From Acanthosepion esculentum (Eukaryota; Mollusca; Cephalopoda; Sepiida; Sepiidae), in contig OZ038510.1 in NCBI GenBank assembly GCA_964036315.1, forward strand, positions 86,559,164 to 86,623,163: 64,000 nucleotides of DNA. The letters run 5' to 3'. The translations under genes were made by a program, and so were the position numbers. Positions 62,731 to 64,000 of this stretch are shown here, piece by piece. Below the pieces are notes generated by a model that was given only the letters and a program-made list of their open reading frames with translations, had not been told where the DNA came from and made no database searches. How positions within the stretch are numbered: the first letter of the stretch is position 1; each line of letters begins with the position of its first letter.

Positions 62731-64000
62731 CTTAGAATTTTCTATATTTATCGGGGAAGAGATAAACCTTTTGCATGATGTAGGTCCATGTGATCTTCCA
62801 TGCATTCCTTGATTTTTAGAACGTGCGTCACTACATCTTACACGGGATTTATATAATAACGGTAATAATAATGAACTCTCCTGTCGGTTTCGACATATGG
62901 GGATCTGACAGCTTAGTTGATTCAGCTATGAAATTGTGTGCGATAATCTTAAGTGGCATTTAAGACCTGCTAGTGATTTACAATGGAGGCCACAAGAACG
63001 AATCAAGGTAAACCGCCAGAAAACCCACACAAGTGATTTGATTAAAGTGGTGAAGTCTTCTGCAGAACCATCCACACTTTTCGGAACTATTGATACACTC
63101 AGTCGGTGCAAATAAATGCCACAGACGAAGCAGACAATATACCTCAGGCTTTTCGTGAAAGAGTTATCCATCCCCTACACCAATCCTGTTCCATAACATA
63201 TATATATTCAATCTTCAGACAATGTGTGTTGCTTTTTTTTTTTTTGGTTTGACTATTTATATAGTTGAATTATGTGTAGCAAGGTCTATTGTATTATCTT
63301 AACGTTTATTGCGTGGACGTAACTGTTATGTTTCAAATTATTCTAGAAGCGATTGAGTAAAAATAAGTACGGATCTGGATGTGGTTATTTCTTAACTTTT
63401 TGCTCATTAGTTATTATTGATTACTTAATTATTTGTTGTTGATTAATATTTTTATTATTATTACTACATTTACTTGCGTTTATATCCACTTTTATATCTA
63501 TAGGTGTGTGTTTTTGAGTGCATTATTTCCTTATTACGCATATATAAGAGTGGTTTGTATTAAATTCTTTTAAGAGCGGTTTTTATAAACTAACATTTTT
63601 ATTTATTTAGCCATTTACATTAGAAGAGAATCTACAAATTTAAAAATTTAAAGACGGGAATAATCATATAAATAAAAGGAATTAAAATTTTTTCGAACAT
63701 TTGTTACGCTTACGGCTTCTTAAAAACAACGCGAAAAGAACGCTATTAAAAGACAGTCAGCCATCTTGAAAAAGTGTTACGTTTAAATGTGTAAATAAAA
63801 ATGTTACATATATATGTGTGTGTGTGTGTTTCTATATATTTCGGCAGCATATCTTCTTTCATTGAATAATATAGACATATGGTGTCTACTTATTTTGATA
63901 CTGAGACTTTCCAGTTGTCGAATCAGTTTCTTGGTGTTAAGATGAAATTCATCAATCGTGTTAGATTGATAAATGTTTCCTATTTGTACTTTAATCTTAT
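62730..64000. other. Unassigned right end of window
   Basis: The minus strand at 62926-63171 is open for 81 codons and ends CGLHCKSLAGLKCHLRLSH, which resembles a C2H2 zinc-finger half as seen in some LINE proteins. This is weak. Short T and GT runs lie at 63232 and 63811. Nothing else recognised. Confidence 0.35.

Noticed and set aside
62926..63171. Zinc-finger protein gene on the minus strand
   Set aside because: Only one imperfect half-finger (CGLHC...LKCHLRLSH) is present in 81 codons, with no further finger or domain.

Overview
This window looks like non-genic nuclear DNA from an animal, probably a marine invertebrate. A mollusc or other lophotrochozoan seems plausible, but the sequence does not settle the species. 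The grounds are an AT-rich composition, very dense microsatellites and minisatellites, decayed non-LTR retrotransposons (LINEs), a Penelope-like element (PLE) with a GIY-YIG endonuclease, 5S-rRNA-headed SINEs, mariner-type and hAT-type DNA transposons, and no bacterial-style gene packing. I found no host protein-coding gene that I can name. Almost every recognisable coding segment is a broken piece of a mobile element.

Layout. 1-3.8 kb: AT minisatellite, two LINE 3' ends, a truncated mariner with both terminal inverted repeats, and a fold-back element. 3.8-7.8 kb: a ~4-kb satellite of ~106-bp monomers with higher-order structure, built from the terminal region of the PLE family found elsewhere in the window. 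8-11.3 kb: tRNA-type SINEs and an antisense LINE split by a second retroelement insertion that has a target-site duplication and an inverted, duplicated 3' end. 11.8-16.8 kb: a 115-bp tandem array and two small hAT-type elements. 17-22.9 kb: LINE, PLE and 5S-SINE debris, plus a dispersed non-coding repeat in direct and inverted copies. 23.8-28.2 kb: GAAA/GAAT microsatellite, second mariner, TCTA array, two copies of a fold-back element carrying a tRNA-like sequence, an antisense 5S SINE and a 23-bp minisatellite. 28.9-34.4 kb: antisense LINE debris, then long GT-rich and polypurine tracts. 34.4-36.9 kb: little that I recognise. 37-43.5 kb: a mariner split by a 177-bp tandem array, an AT minisatellite between 35-bp direct repeats, and a 1.3-kb fold-back structure. 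44.5-49 kb: SINE, LINE, PLE and minisatellites. 49.6-49.8 kb: an isolated GC-rich cluster of four tetraloop hairpins. 51-58.3 kb: LINE fragments, SINEs, an internally inverted PLE and the longest LINE copy (endonuclease plus reverse transcriptase, frameshifted). 59.8-62.5 kb: an 89-bp array, a SINE with three tandem 5S-like heads, and a last LINE 3' end.

How the parts fit together. The elements form a nested, self-reusing community. SINEs borrow 5S rRNA and tRNA promoters. PLE ends carry a recurring hairpin motif resembling a hammerhead-ribozyme core, and they have seeded a satellite. LINEs serve as landing sites for PLE and other retroelement insertions. The observations most worth a second look are the PLE-derived higher-order satellite with its ribozyme-like motif, the hairpin cluster near 49.7 kb, the tRNA-bearing fold-back element, and the triple-5S SINE. 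All family assignments come from reading translations and motifs by eye, and no database search was run.
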